Positions 54,626 through 63,908 of a DNA stretch of 64,000 bases are shown here, piece by piece. The stretch lies in the NCBI RefSeq assembly GCF_009882945.1, contig NZ_WTUY01000024.1, positions 98,003 through 162,002 on the forward strand. The letters run 5' to 3'. Numbering within the stretch: position 1 is the stretch's first letter; every line of letters starts with the position of its first letter. The notes below the pieces were generated by a model, which was not told the DNA's origin, did not search any database, and saw only the letters and a program-made list of their open reading frames with translations. A program made the translations under genes and the position numbers. This stretch comes from Alcanivorax sp. DP30 (GTDB lineage: Bacteria > Pseudomonadota > Gammaproteobacteria > Pseudomonadales > Alcanivoracaceae).

Positions 54626-55135
54626 ATGTCCATTCGACTTTCCATGATGGTCGCCAAGGCCAGCAATAACGTCATCGGCCGGGACAACAAATTACCCTGG
54701 TACCTGCCCAACGACCTCAAGTATTTCAAGCAGGTCACCTTCGGCAAGCCGGTGATCATGGGGCGCAAGACCTGGGAATCTCTCAAGGGCCCGCTGCCGG
54801 GGCGGACCAATATCGTGATCACTCGCCAGGCGGATTATGTGGCCGAAGGCGCCAAGGTCGTCGCCACCCTGGATGAGGCGGTGGAAATGGCGGAGAACGT
54901 GGCGTTCATTGAAGGCCAGGAAGAAACCGTGATCATGGGTGGGGCGGAAATCTACCGGCTGGCACTGCCCAAAGCGGAGCGTCTGTATCTCACCGAAGTC
55001 CATGCGGACGTAGAAGGCGATACCTTCTTTCCCGACTATGACGTCTCGCAATGGCAAGAAATCGGACGTGAAGACTTCGCCGCGGAAGGCCCGAACCCCT
55101 ACGACTACTCGTTTGTGGTGTATGAGAGAGCATAG
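54626..55135 (+). CDS. folA: Dihydrofolate reductase
   Basis: This NADPH-dependent enzyme regenerates tetrahydrofolate after thymidylate synthesis. It has 169 aa, with LSMMVAKASNNVIGRDNKLPWYLPNDLKYFKQVTFGKPVIMGRKTWESLKGPLPGRTNIVITR and VIMGGAEIYRLALP. ATG 54626 is directly downstream of the inverted arrays. Its stop codon TAG is part of the first AGCTACA heptamer of the next array. Confidence 0.97.
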   Translation: MSIRLSMMVAKASNNVIGRDNKLPWYLPNDLKYFKQVTFGKPVIMGRKTWESLKGPLPGRTNIVITRQADYVAEGAKVVATLDEAVEMAENVAFIEGQEETVIMGGAEIYRLALPKAERLYLTEVHADVEGDTFFPDYDVSQWQEIGREDFAAEGPNPYDYSFVVYERA

Positions 55136-55194
55136 CTACAAGCTACAAGCTACAAGCTACAAGCTACAAGCTACAAGCTACAAGCTACAAGCTA
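55134..55194 (+). repeat. Heptamer tandem array AGCTACA, about 9 copies
   Basis: AGCTACA repeats with exact 7-bp period over 61 bp. The first copy shares its AG with the folA stop codon TAG. It is followed directly by the composite element at 55195-55490, the same order as at 32298-32752. Confidence 0.96.
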
Positions 55195-55490
55195 GCGCTT
55201 GGATTGGGTGCCCCGAAAAGTTCCCGAAATCCTCTGCTTTTCTGCGGAGCTGCTGTAGGAGTTCCTCTTGAGGGACGAACCGTGCGGAGTACGGAATCGA
55301 CCGCAGGGCGATCAGGCATCTCCGGGCACGATAGTTCTTTAAAGAGTGATCGCCCTTCGGTCGCCTCACTGCGCGAGCTTCGCCCCTGGAAGGGATTATT
55401 CGCTGCGCTCACCCCTTCGGGGCCGCACTGCGTGCGTTACTCCGCTACGCTACGTTCCTGCAGCTGAAGCAGGCGTGGGGAAAGCGCTGT
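55195..55490. repeat. Composite intergenic repeat element, copy 2
   Basis: It shares ordered blocks with 32360-32752: GGATTGGG, CCCGAAAAGTTCCCG, GTAGGAG, GGGCGATCAGG, and the strong 3' block TTATTCGCTGCGCTCACCCC...GCACTGCGTGCGTTACTCCGCT. The middle carries an extra inverted pair (GGGCGATCA...GTGATCGCCC). No gene is seen between folA and osmC. Confidence 0.75.
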
Positions 55491-55541
55491 TCGTTTGGCT
55501 ACAAGTCAAATTTGCGTTGCCGCCTGTGGCTGGCAGCTGGT

Positions 55542-56018
55542 TTACCCACGCGGTTCGATAATGACTTCGCTTTTCACTGACTGGGCAATGAAGCACTTCT
55601 CGTGGGCGCGTTGGTGCAGGGCGTGGACGCGGGCGGTGTCGGGTTGCTCGCCATTGAAGGTAACCAGAGGCTGCAAGATGATCTGTTTGACGAAAATTTT
55701 CGCCTGCGCATTCTGACCCAGAACCGCTGCCGGATCGTCATCGTAGCTGGCCACGGAGAGACCTTCGCGAGCGGCTTCAGTGAGAAAAGACAGCAGATGG
55801 CAGCTCGCCAGGGCCGCGATGAAGGCCTCTTCCGGTTCCATGAATTCCTGCTGGCCGTGTTGGCCATCGACCACCCGCACTTCGTTGCCGTCCGGCAAAT
55901 GCCATAGGTAGTGATCCTGGTTGCCATGGGCAGTCCAGCTCAGGTGCATGGTATGTTGCGGCACAGCGTGTCCCCCGATATTCGTGGTGTTCTTGGTTTC
56001 AGTATGCCATTTATCCAC
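55542..56018 (-). CDS. OsmC-family peroxiredoxin-like protein
   Basis: This 158-aa protein of the OsmC/Ohr group reduces organic peroxides with paired cysteines. The first Cys is in ALASCHLLSFLTEAAREG and the second in AHEKCFIAQSVKSEVIIEP. GTG 56018 is taken as the start; ATG 55949 (MHLSWTAHG) is a shorter alternative. It is followed by the composite element. Confidence 0.88.
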   Translation of the reverse strand: MDKWHTETKNTTNIGGHAVPQHTMHLSWTAHGNQDHYLWHLPDGNEVRVVDGQHGQQEFMEPEEAFIAALASCHLLSFLTEAAREGLSVASYDDDPAAVLGQNAQAKIFVKQIILQPLVTFNGEQPDTARVHALHQRAHEKCFIAQSVKSEVIIEPRG

Positions 56019-56051
56019 GTCTTTGCCATGACCGGACTTGGCGAGCGTATC

Positions 56052-56735
56052 TCACGACTCAGCCGGGCTGCCTGCCAGCTCCCAGAAACGGAAGATGGCC
56101 ACGTTGTTGACGGCTGCCATGACGCTGATGGGCAGCGCGATGAGCAGGCTGGCCGCGGCGGTATGGGGCACGGCGGAACTAATCACGCTAGCAATCATGC
56201 TGCTGCTCAGGAGATAGGCCAGAAAGACCAGCACGATCACCAATAGCAGGGGCCACTGTTGGGCTTCTGTCATAGTGAACGATTGACGAATGGCGCGTAG
56301 CGGGTTGTGTCGGTGCAGCACCACCAGATATGGCGCGAAGCTGAGACGGGCATAGACCCACAGGGCCGGGAAGAAGAACGCCAGCCAGCCAAGCGCCACG
56401 CCCATGGCGATGATTGCATAGGTGGCCAGCAGTGCGGGGTACATCAACAAAGCCGGTGCCATGCAGGCAAGCAATCCACCAGGTTTTCCGCCGCGACTGG
56501 ATGCCAGCTGGGCGATCACGGCGCCTTCTGCCAGTGGGCGCAGCAGCATGATCAGCACCAGGCTGGCAGCACTGAACCCAATGCTGCCTTCAGGCGTTTC
56601 GGGAAGGGCGATGGCGGTACCGAAGACCCACTGAAGCATTTCGGTGGCCAGAGCAAAGGGGGCGCAGACCAGAAACAGGGGGCCAAGGTGGCGCCACCAG
56701 AAGTAGAGGATTTCGCGAAAACGTTGACCAATCAT
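56052..56735 (-). CDS. Predicted multi-pass membrane protein, YciC-like
   Basis: This 227-aa inner-membrane protein has five or six helices (YFWWRHLGPLFLVCAPFALATEML, AASLVLIMLLRPLAEGAVIAQLAS, ALLMYPALLATYAIIAMGVALGWLAFFFPALWVYARLSFAPY). A conserved-looking HNPLRAIRQSFTMTEAQQW follows, then more helices. That arrangement resembles the YciC/UPF0259 or DUF975-like group. The function is unknown. Confidence 0.6.
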   Translation of the reverse strand: MIGQRFREILYFWWRHLGPLFLVCAPFALATEMLQWVFGTAIALPETPEGSIGFSAASLVLIMLLRPLAEGAVIAQLASSRGGKPGGLLACMAPALLMYPALLATYAIIAMGVALGWLAFFFPALWVYARLSFAPYLVVLHRHNPLRAIRQSFTMTEAQQWPLLLVIVLVFLAYLLSSSMIASVISSAVPHTAAASLLIALPISVMAAVNNVAIFRFWELAGSPAES

Positions 56736-56820
56736 GGTGTCGCCGACAGAGGTAAAAGTGACGCAACCTTACGTCAGCCCCAAGGGTTTTTCCAGCTGTG
56801 AGGCGCCTGAAGGGCAGTGG

Positions 56821-57339
56821 CTACCACCAGTATCTGCCCCAGTTTTCCGGGTTGGCCCAGAACTTCGAATTGTTCCAGCTGCGCTCGAAGTTGTAGTTGT
56901 CCAGATCGTAGCTGTAAATATCCAGCTTTCGCCCTTCCTGGCTGAAGTGGCCCTGTTCCCGGCAGCCCAGAGCCAGGAATCCGTTGCTGGGCCAGCGAAG
57001 GGTCTGCGGAGCCAGGGTTGGCTGGTACACCGCCACCACTGAATCGGTATGCAGATTCCTCAGCAGTCCCATCAGGGATTGTCCGTCGCGGTGGGTCATG
57101 TATTCCAGCTGATCAGCCACAATCGCCATGTCCACCCGCTGGATATCCTCCAGGGCTTCGAAAGGGGTGGGGGACTGAATTTCAATCAGCTCGCAATCGT
57201 GATCCTTGCACCACTGGCTGACCACAGGGATGGGGTTAAGGCTTACCGCCAGAATGGATTTGGGCTGGTGGCTGTCGAGGATAGCGGCCAGCCGTTCCTG
57301 GGGGGACTCGGTCATTGGGTGTGCCATCGCAGTATTCAT
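56821..57339 (-). CDS. DUF6231-like hypothetical protein
   Basis: This 172-aa soluble protein looks like an alpha/beta domain: SILAVSLNPIPVVSQWCKDHDCELIEIQ, VDMAIVADQLEYMTHRDGQSLMGLLRNLHTDSVVAVYQP, then GFLALGCREQGHFSQEGRKLDIYSYDLDNYNFERSWNNSKFWANPENWGRYWW. The Trp/Tyr/Asn-rich tail is distinctive. I think it belongs to DUF6231, but this is from memory. ATG 57339 or 57324 (MAHP) may start it. Confidence 0.6.
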   Translation of the reverse strand: MNTAMAHPMTESPQERLAAILDSHQPKSILAVSLNPIPVVSQWCKDHDCELIEIQSPTPFEALEDIQRVDMAIVADQLEYMTHRDGQSLMGLLRNLHTDSVVAVYQPTLAPQTLRWPSNGFLALGCREQGHFSQEGRKLDIYSYDLDNYNFERSWNNSKFWANPENWGRYWW

Positions 57340-57742
57340 GATTTCAGTCTAACGCCATTACAGGGCGTATTTCGATAGGGGAAAGTAAAAACCTCAGATG
57401 CAAGGTGCTCCGCAACAGATGGATGAGGATCAAGCTGCGTTGAGAAATAAAATATTTTTCATTGGCGGTGGGGCTGGAGGAAGATCTGAAGGCGCGGAGA
57501 TTAACCTGTTTTTGAGCCGGGAAGGCCAGGAACGCTGGTGAGTGATCAATGTTGCGGCTGCGTATTTTGGGAGGCGAATAGAATTGTAGCAAGTCGAAGG
57601 AAGAGAGTTGACGTAACGAATGATCGAGCAGAGACGAACTTCGATGGGGCTGTGGCACCATTTTCGAGCTTCGATGGGGCGCCCCTCAACAAGAACGTCT
57701 GTAGCGACGCCGATGCGCTGAATCAAAATCCGGAACTGGGAG
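57340..57742. other. Intergenic region, no gene supported
   Basis: This stretch of about 400 bp between the leftward DUF6231-like gene and the hemP promoter is less GC-rich than its surroundings. It has open frames on both strands but no recognisable protein or ribosome site. I see nothing definite in it. Confidence 0.45.
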
Positions 57743-57783
57743 TTGACGGATCCCCAATCAATAATGATAATGATTCTCATATA
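57743..57783 (+). promoter_or_regulatory. Fur-controlled sigma-70 promoter of hemP
   Basis: -35 TTGACG (57743-57748) and -10 GATAAT (57766-57771) are separated by exactly 17 bp. A strong Fur box, AATGATAATGATTCTCATA (57763-57781), covers the -10, so Fur-Fe would block RNA polymerase directly. Confidence 0.92.
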
Positions 57784-57800
57784 AGGATTTGGAGGTCGGC

Positions 57801-57977
57801 ATGACGCAACCAAAGAAAATCGTGACTTCATCCCCGCGCAGGGTGTCCATCAATGCGGAAAGCAGTGTGGCAAGTGCCTTGTTACTGAATCATCAGGGCA
57901 AGTTGTGGATCGAGCACGCGGGAGAGCGCTATCTGTTGCGGCGTACTTCCAATAACCGGTTAATTCTTACCAAGTGA
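57801..57977 (+). CDS. hemP: Hemin uptake protein HemP
   Basis: This 58-aa protein starts at ATG 57801 behind GGAGG. It ends in the family signature LWIEHAGERYLLRRTSNNRLILTK. HemP is a small iron-regulated protein found at the head of haem-uptake operons; in some proteobacteria it acts as an activator or RNA-binding helper for the haem receptor gene. Here it is directly behind a Fur-blocked promoter and upstream of a HemS-like gene. Confidence 0.92.
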   Translation: MTQPKKIVTSSPRRVSINAESSVASALLLNHQGKLWIEHAGERYLLRRTSNNRLILTK

Positions 57978-58132
57978 TGTTCTGCGCGCCACGTTTTCGT
58001 TTAATGCCTTGCAATCAATGTGGTGCAAACAACATCGCTCTTTCTCCCTGACGTGGATCGCCAGCCGCCGCCAGCTTTCCACACCTAACAAGCCTGCACC
58101 GCAATGACCGGTGCAGTGGAAATGGAGGCAGC

Positions 58133-59095
58133 ATGTCGGTAATGGCATGGCCCTCGGCACCGGCGGCATCTCCCCTGTTACGGCAGTGCGGTGCGGCGCT
58201 GGGTGACCGGGTACTGCGGTTGCAGGATGAACCGCTGGCAATTCTCAAGGCGTTATACCGTCTTGGTTCTCTGGTGGTCACCACCTTTTCGTCGGGCTCC
58301 AAAGTGTCCCAAAGCATGCACTACCCCGCATTCAGTGACGGGGAGTGGTGGCTGGAGTCGGTGGGGGAGCGTTGTCGCCTGCGTCAGAATTTGCAGGTAG
58401 ACCAGTGGCATTCTGTGCTGGCGGTGCTGGAGCCCACTGGTTCACTGCCAGCCCGCAGTCTGCTTTTTCTGGATCGGCGCGGGCAGCCCCTGCAGCAAAT
58501 GGCGGTGGCCCCGGAAAGCGGTGGGCTGGCATTTGAAGAGCTGGTGTGTGCCATGCTGCATCCTGACCAACAGAGCCTGGGGCTGGTGCAAGGCATTTCC
58601 CGATTCGGAGGCAGGGTGCTGGGGCCGCTCAGTGAGTTGGAGAAAGACTGGGCGGGCAGTCAGGACGAAGACGATTTTGGCCACCTGTTGACCCGTTGTC
58701 ATGATCAGCGCGCAGTGCTTTACGATGCCGTCCGTGACAGCTTTGCCTGTCAGGTTCGCCCGGAAACCCTGCCTGCGGTTTTGGGTGAGGCGGCCAACCG
58801 GGATTCGGCGACGACATTGTGCGTGGGCAATCAGGGTGTGCGGCTGTGCATGACCGCCCCCTGGTCCTCGCCGCGTTGGCAGGGCAATCATTGTCATCTG
58901 GCGCATAACGGTGCCCTGGTGTCGCTGGATATGTCACTAATGCACAGCCTGTGGCGCCTGCGTAAACCGGGCGAAGGGCAGGTGGTCACGGCACTGGAGG
59001 CCCTGGATGAGAAGGGCGGCTGGCTTTGGACTTTGTCGGCGGGTGAAGGGGAAAAACCCTGGCGGGATCTGCTTCGTGACAGCGTGATTCGTTAG
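58133..59095 (+). CDS. Putative hemin-handling protein, HemS/ChuX-like
   Basis: This 320-aa protein starts at ATG 58133 behind GGAGGCAGC. It appears to hold two related halves: LGDRVLRLQDEPLAILKALYRLGSLVVTTFSSGSKVSQSMHYPAFSD... then TLCVGNQGVRLCMTAPWSSPRWQGNHCHLAHNGALVSLDMSLMHSLWRLRKP. That two-repeat layout and size fit HemS/HmuS-type haem-degrading or haem-carrier proteins. The position after hemP supports this. Sequence similarity by eye is moderate, so the function is inferred. No haem receptor or ABC transporter follows. Confidence 0.6.
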   Translation: MSVMAWPSAPAASPLLRQCGAALGDRVLRLQDEPLAILKALYRLGSLVVTTFSSGSKVSQSMHYPAFSDGEWWLESVGERCRLRQNLQVDQWHSVLAVLEPTGSLPARSLLFLDRRGQPLQQMAVAPESGGLAFEELVCAMLHPDQQSLGLVQGISRFGGRVLGPLSELEKDWAGSQDEDDFGHLLTRCHDQRAVLYDAVRDSFACQVRPETLPAVLGEAANRDSATTLCVGNQGVRLCMTAPWSSPRWQGNHCHLAHNGALVSLDMSLMHSLWRLRKPGEGQVVTALEALDEKGGWLWTLSAGEGEKPWRDLLRDSVIR

Positions 59096-59169
59096 GGAAC
59101 CGCTGAATAACACCCGGCTTCCCAGTCGGCGCGCTCCCAAAGTCCAACCCGGACTTTGCCGTTGTCTGC

Positions 59170-59496
59170 TTAAAAATGTTCGTCGAACGCTTTCAGCAGG
59201 CTGATGATCTCACTCTCATCCTGTGCCATTTCCTTGAGCGCTTCTTCGGCCATTGGCGCCACGTCGCAGCTGGCGGGCAGGGGGGCGCCGGCGTCTATCA
59301 TGGCACGAAAGCGAGCCACAAATACCCACTGCAACCATTCACTGAAATCCATGGTGTCGGCAAAGAAGGGGGTCTGGCTTTGAAAGGCGGACGGCGACGG
59401 TGGCTGCGTTGTCCACAGTTGCTGGTTTTCCAGCTCGGTCTGCAGATCATTCAGGATGGCAGTCAGGGCGGCGTGTTTATTCATCAAGAAATTCAC
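59170..59496 (-). CDS. yqcC: YqcC-family protein
   Basis: This short helical protein is 108 aa from a GTG at 59496 that overlaps the HAD gene by 4 bp, or 104 aa from ATG 59484. The family core is PFFADTMDFSEWLQWVFVARFRAMIDAGAPLPASCDVAPMAEEAL. Its function is not known. Confidence 0.85.
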   Translation of the reverse strand: MNFLMNKHAALTAILNDLQTELENQQLWTTQPPSPSAFQSQTPFFADTMDFSEWLQWVFVARFRAMIDAGAPLPASCDVAPMAEEALKEMAQDESEIISLLKAFDEHF

Positions 59497-60200
59497 TCGT
59501 CAAAGAGGGGAATCAGGTCGGGGATTTCCTGAAGGTTGTGAATATGGTGACTGGGCTGCGCCAGTTCAACCGGCCAGTCCATATCCACCAGATTTGCCCA
59601 GATCGCATGCATGCCGTGTTCGCGGGCAGCATGGACATCCTCCAGTGGGTGGTCGCCGATGTGCAGGGCCTGGCCGGGGCCAACACGGGCATCCTGCAAG
59701 GCTGCGGCAAACATGTCTGGTGCAGGTTTGCGCTTGCCGATGGTTTCGGCGGAGTGGTGAAAGGCAAACAGATCATCGATACCGATCATTTTCAAATCGG
59801 CATTGCCATTGGTGAGCGCGCCAAGCATGTAGCTGTCGGCCAGTTGCTCCAGCACTGCACGGGCGCCGGGGAAGAAACGCACCTGGTTACGGGCAGCGTG
59901 GAACACCTTGAAGGCATCCAGGGCAATGCGGCGGGCTTCTGCCTCGCCGAAACCATGCTCCATAAAGGCGCGGTTCATGGCGTCCTGACGCAGGGCGGTG
60001 AGGTTATCCAGGTACTGGGGTTTTTCCTTGAGCAGGGCGGTGCGCACCGCTCGCACCCGCTCGGCGCTGAGGGCGGCAGAGGCATCCGGGTGGTGCTCGG
60101 CGATCCAGTCACTGCAGGTTTTCTCCGCGTGACGAATGACTTCGTCCACCGGCCACAGGGTATTGTCCAGATCGAAGGTAATCAGTTTCAGGTTGCTCAT
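59493..60200 (-). CDS. HAD-superfamily hydrolase, YigB-like
   Basis: This 235-aa HAD phosphatase starts at ATG 60200 (MSNLKLITFDLDNTLWPVDEV). Motif I is FDLDNTLW, motif II LGALTNGNADL, motif III K in GKRKPAPDMF, and motif IV HIGDHPLEDVHAAREHGMHAIW. YigB-type enzymes dephosphorylate small metabolites such as FMN in E. coli. The substrate here is not known. An ATG at 60218 is also in frame. It lies 70 bp beyond the rho terminator. Confidence 0.88.
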   Translation of the reverse strand: MSNLKLITFDLDNTLWPVDEVIRHAEKTCSDWIAEHHPDASAALSAERVRAVRTALLKEKPQYLDNLTALRQDAMNRAFMEHGFGEAEARRIALDAFKVFHAARNQVRFFPGARAVLEQLADSYMLGALTNGNADLKMIGIDDLFAFHHSAETIGKRKPAPDMFAAALQDARVGPGQALHIGDHPLEDVHAAREHGMHAIWANLVDMDWPVELAQPSHHIHNLQEIPDLIPLFDE

Positions 60201-60270
60201 GGGAGTATTGTAACGCATGGGCCGGCTGGCTGCGTTGGCCACTGTTGCCGTGATGGTGAGGCGCAGAAAC

Positions 60271-60293
60271 GCAAAACCCCGCCGAAGCAGGGT
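60271..60293 (-). terminator. Rho-independent terminator of rho
   Basis: On the minus strand ACCCTGC-TTCG-GCGGGGT forms a stem with a UUCG tetraloop followed by TTTT. It lies 23 bp after the rho stop codon. Confidence 0.92.
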
Positions 60294-60316
60294 CTTGTTG
60301 GAGCCTGAGGCGCGAG

Positions 60317-61576
60317 TTACTTGCGCTTCATGGAATCGAAGAATTCCAGGTTCGTCTTGGTTTGCTTCATGCGGTCGATGAGGAATTCCATGGCACCAAT
60401 TTCGTCCATGGGATGCAGCACCTTGCGCAGGATCCACATCTTCTGCAGCTCGTCTTCGCTCACCAGACGTTCTTCGCGGCGGGTGCCGGATTTGCGGATA
60501 TTCATGGCCGGGAACACGCGCTTCTCTGCCACCTTGCGGTCCAGATGCAGCTCCATGTTGCCGGTGCCCTTGAATTCCTCGTAGATCACCTCGTCCATCT
60601 TGGAGCCAGTATCGACCAGGGCGGTGGCGAGGATGGTCAGGCTGCCGCCTTCCTCGATGTTCCGCGCAGCACCGAAGAAACGCTTGGGCTTTTCCAGGGC
60701 GTGTGCGTCAACACCACCGGTGAGCACCTTGCCGGAGCTGGGCTGTACCGTGTTGTAGGCACGGGCGAGACGGGTGATGGAGTCGAGCAGAATCACCACG
60801 TCCTGCTTGTGCTCCACCAGTCGCTTGGCCTTCTCAATCACCATCTCGGCCACCTGAACGTGACGGGCCGGCGGCTCGTCAAAGGTGGACGCTACCACTT
60901 CGCCGCGCACGGTCCGTGACATTTCGGTCACTTCTTCCGGACGCTCGTCGATGAGCAGTACGATCATGTGGGTTTCGGGATTGTTGCGGGCGATGGACTG
61001 GGCGATGTTCTGCAGGAGCATGGTCTTACCGGCTTTTGGCGGGGCCACGATCAGGCCGCGCTGCCCTTTGCCGATGGGGGCCACCAGATCAATCACCCGG
61101 GTGGTGATGTCTTCGGTGGAGCCGTTGCCGATCTCCATGACCAGACGCTCGGTGGGGAACAGGGGCGTCAGGTTTTCAAACAGGATCTTGTTCTTGGCGT
61201 TTTCCGGGCGGTCAAAATTGATCTCGTTGACCTTGAGCATGGCGAAGTAGCGTTCGCCATCTTTGGGCGGGCGGATCTTGCCGGAAATGGTATCGCCGGT
61301 ACGCAGGTTGAAACGGCGGATCTGGCTTGGAGACACATAGATGTCGTCCGGGCCTGCCAGGTAGGAACCTTCGGCGGAACGAAGAAATCCGAAGCCGTCC
61401 TGCAGGATCTCCAGCACGCCATCGCCGTAAATGTCGGAGCCATTTTTGGCGGCGCGTTTGAGAATGGAAAAGATGACGTCCTGCTTGCGGGTTCTTGCCA
61501 GGTTCTCGAGACCGAGTTCCTTGGCAATGTCCAGAAGTTCTCCAATCGGCTTCTGCTTCAGTTCAGAAAGATTCAT
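60317..61576 (-). CDS. rho: Transcription termination factor Rho
   Basis: This hexameric RNA-dependent ATPase ends transcription. It has 419 aa, the normal length. Motifs: the N-terminal helical domain [23 protein letters not shown], the RNA-binding cold-shock-like domain ([35 protein letters not shown]), the P-loop [19 protein letters not shown], Walker [17 protein letters not shown], and the R-loop [29 protein letters not shown]. It is downstream of trxA in the same direction with its own leader. Confidence 0.98.
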   Translation of the reverse strand: MNLSELKQKPIGELLDIAKELGLENLARTRKQDVIFSILKRAAKNGSDIYGDGVLEILQDGFGFLRSAEGSYLAGPDDIYVSPSQIRRFNLRTGDTISGKIRPPKDGERYFAMLKVNEINFDRPENAKNKILFENLTPLFPTERLVMEIGNGSTEDITTRVIDLVAPIGKGQRGLIVAPPKAGKTMLLQNIAQSIARNNPETHMIVLLIDERPEEVTEMSRTVRGEVVASTFDEPPARHVQVAEMVIEKAKRLVEHKQDVVILLDSITRLARAYNTVQPSSGKVLTGGVDAHALEKPKRFFGAARNIEEGGSLTILATALVDTGSKMDEVIYEEFKGTGNMELHLDRKVAEKRVFPAMNIRKSGTRREERLVSEDELQKMWILRKVLHPMDEIGAMEFLIDRMKQTKTNLEFFDSMKRK

Positions 61577-61814
61577 TGGCGTATGTTTTTGCTTTGGATG
61601 AATTGAGAGGATGCACCGCCAGCGGTGCCACAGTTGTTTTGATAATCCGGTTTTTCGGAATCTGGCCCGGCAAGCCTAAAAAGGGGGCCACAGGAATATA
61701 AGGTAACCAGAGGTTCCGAAGGACTAACTAAAAGGGGGTGCTTGTAAGGAGGTTCCTTAAAGCTGTTCTGGAATCTACCACTATGGGCTGGGGCTGTCTA
61801 TAGGGGTGGAGGCA

Positions 61815-61846
61815 GTAATGCCCCGGCCGGCAGACCGGGGCGTTAC
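61815..61846. terminator. Hairpin after trxA
   Basis: GTAATGCCCCGG and CCGGGGCGTTAC pair over 12 bp with one wobble and an 8-base loop, 16 bp after the trxA stop. There is no T-run, so it is a probable but not certain terminator separating trxA from rho. The rest of 61577-61814 is the rho leader; no gene is seen. Confidence 0.65.
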
Positions 61847-61862
61847 AGGGTGTTTCCGTGGA

Positions 61863-62189
61863 TCAGAGGGTGCTGTCCAGGAATGCGCTCAGCTGGCTCT
61901 TGGACAGGGCGCCTACCTTGGTGGCTTCCACGTTACCGTTTTTGAAAACGCTCAGGGTCGGAATGCCGCGTACACCGTACTTTTTCGGGGTTTCCGGGTT
62001 GTCGTCGATGTTGATCTTGGCGATGGTCAGGCGGCCTTCATACTCTCCGGCCAGCTGTTCCAGGATCGGCGCGACCATTTTGCAGGGACCACACCAGGGT
62101 GCCCAGTAGTCCACCAGCACCGGGCCGTCTGCATTGATGACCTGGGCTTCAAAGTCCGCGTCGGTCACATTGATAATCTCGCCGCTCAT
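61863..62189 (-). CDS. trxA: Thioredoxin 1
   Basis: This 108-aa thioredoxin has the active site WCGPCK ([21 protein letters not shown]) and the cis-Pro region [17 protein letters not shown] 62189 follows AGGAGAAATCG. The trxA-rho order is conserved in gammaproteobacteria. It is divergent from ppx. Confidence 0.98.
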   Translation of the reverse strand: MSGEIINVTDADFEAQVINADGPVLVDYWAPWCGPCKMVAPILEQLAGEYEGRLTIAKINIDDNPETPKKYGVRGIPTLSVFKNGNVEATKVGALSKSQLSAFLDSTL

Positions 62190-62414
62190 CGATTTCTCCT
62201 GATATAAAGGGATTGGCTGACCACTGGGGTCGTCGCACTGGGCAATAATATCAGGTTGCGGGCACTCATTTTCAAGCGAGGGAATGAATTATCGTCACAG
62301 GATTTGCCTATCGCGGTCAGTAAGCGGCAAAGTAAAACAACATTTTTTGCTACCGCTGACATCCTAACGCCATGATTTAAAGGTACTATCGGCCAATTCG
62401 CAAAAGGAGTATGC

Positions 62415-63905
62415 ATGGAGCACGGCGAACATCTGGCCGCCATAGATCTGGGGTCGAACAGCTTTCATATGGTCGTGGCACGGCAGGTGCACGGCGAAAT
62501 CCAGCTCCTGGACGGTTTGTCCGAGAAGGTGCAACTGGGCGCCGGCCTCGACAGGGACAACTGTCTGGACGACGAAACCCAGAGCAGGGCACTGGAATGT
62601 CTGGGGCGCTTTGCGCAGCGTATTGCCGGCATTCCCCGCGGCAGCGTGCGGGTGGTGGGCACCAATACCCTGCGTCAGGCGCGTAATGCTCGCCAGTTCA
62701 TTGACCGGGCCGAAGAAGTGCTCGGGCATGATATCGAGATCGTGGCGGGTCGCGAAGAGGCTCGCCTGATTTACCTGGGGGTGGCACATACCCTGGCGGA
62801 CGATGCCGGGCAGCGGCTGGTGGTGGATATCGGTGGCGGGTCAACGGAGCTGATTATCGGCGAGCGCTTTGAGTCCTCGGAAACCGAGTCCCTGCACATG
62901 GGCTGCGTCAGTTTTGCCAAGCGCTTCTTCGCGCAGGGCAATATCACCGAGAAGGCCTTTGACAAGGCGGTGACCGCAGCCCGGCAGGAGGTACTCTCCA
63001 TCCACGCCAACTACCGGCGCATTGGCTGGCAGCAAAGCGTCGGCGCGTCCGGCACCATTAAGGCTATCAGTCAGGTGTGCGTCGAGAACGGCTGGTCCGA
63101 TACCGGTATTACCCTTGAGGGCCTCAAGAAAGCGCGAAAGCGTGTCATCAAGGCGGGAAATGCGGACAAGCTCGACCTAAAAGGGCTGCGCGAAGATCGC
63201 CGGCTCATCTTCCCTTCCGGGCTGGCCATCCTTTACGGCATCTTTGAGCAGCTGGGTATCGAGCAGATGGAGGTGTCCAGCGGTGCACTTCGCGAAGGCC
63301 TCCTCTACGACCTGCTGGGTCGATTTGGCCATGAGGACGTGCGCGATCGCAGTATCCAGTCACTGATGAACCGCCATCATGTGGAGCGTAGCCAGGCAGA
63401 GCGGGTCTGTGAAACTGCCATGTCGCTGTTTGGCCAGGCGGCCAGTGACTGGGGGCTGGAAGACGAGGAAATGTCCGATACCCTGCGCTGGGGAGCGCTC
63501 CTGCATGAGCTGGGATTGGCCGTATCACACAGTCAGTTCCACAAGCATGGCGCCTACCTGATCACCAATTCTGACTTGCCCGGCTTCTCGCGGCAGGAAC
63601 AGCAGGCGGTGGCGGTGCTGGTGCGCGGGCATCGGCGCAAGATTCCAGTGAGCGCACTGGAAGAATTACCTGCGGATGAACGTGAGCCGTTGCTGCGCTT
63701 GTGTCTGGTGCTGCGCATCGCCGCACGCCTGCATCATGCCCGCTGTGACGAAGCGACTCCGGCCATGAAGTTGAAGGCAGAGGGGAATGCTCTGGCGCTG
63801 GCTTTCCCGGAAGGATGGTTGGACGAACACCCGCTGACCCTGGCAGATCTGGAGCAGGAGCAGGAGTATTTTCAGGCGGTCGGGTGTGAGCTTAGGTTGA
63901 GTTGA
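62415..63905 (+). CDS. ppx: Exopolyphosphatase
   Basis: This 496-aa enzyme releases phosphate from polyphosphate chains. The ASKHA-fold motifs are AAIDLGSNSFHMVVARQVHGEIQLL, RVVGTNTLRQARNARQFIDRAEEVLG, and LVVDIGGGSTELIIG. The C-terminal HD-like domain has LLHELGLAVSHSQFHKHGAYL and VRGHRRKIP. ATG 62415 follows AAAGGAG. The stop codon is 3 bp before the last heptamer array. Confidence 0.96.
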   Translation: MEHGEHLAAIDLGSNSFHMVVARQVHGEIQLLDGLSEKVQLGAGLDRDNCLDDETQSRALECLGRFAQRIAGIPRGSVRVVGTNTLRQARNARQFIDRAEEVLGHDIEIVAGREEARLIYLGVAHTLADDAGQRLVVDIGGGSTELIIGERFESSETESLHMGCVSFAKRFFAQGNITEKAFDKAVTAARQEVLSIHANYRRIGWQQSVGASGTIKAISQVCVENGWSDTGITLEGLKKARKRVIKAGNADKLDLKGLREDRRLIFPSGLAILYGIFEQLGIEQMEVSSGALREGLLYDLLGRFGHEDVRDRSIQSLMNRHHVERSQAERVCETAMSLFGQAASDWGLEDEEMSDTLRWGALLHELGLAVSHSQFHKHGAYLITNSDLPGFSRQEQQAVAVLVRGHRRKIPVSALEELPADEREPLLRLCLVLRIAARLHHARCDEATPAMKLKAEGNALALAFPEGWLDEHPLTLADLEQEQEYFQAVGCELRLS

Positions 63906-63908
63906 GTT

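Noticed and set aside
41168..55194. CRISPR array as an explanation for the repeats
   Set aside because: Units are only 7 bp and directly contiguous, with no spacers of unique sequence and no cas genes nearby.
57340..57804. Open frames on both strands between the DUF6231-like gene and hemP
   Set aside because: No ribosome sites or family motifs, and the plus-strand frame crosses the hemP promoter and Fur box.
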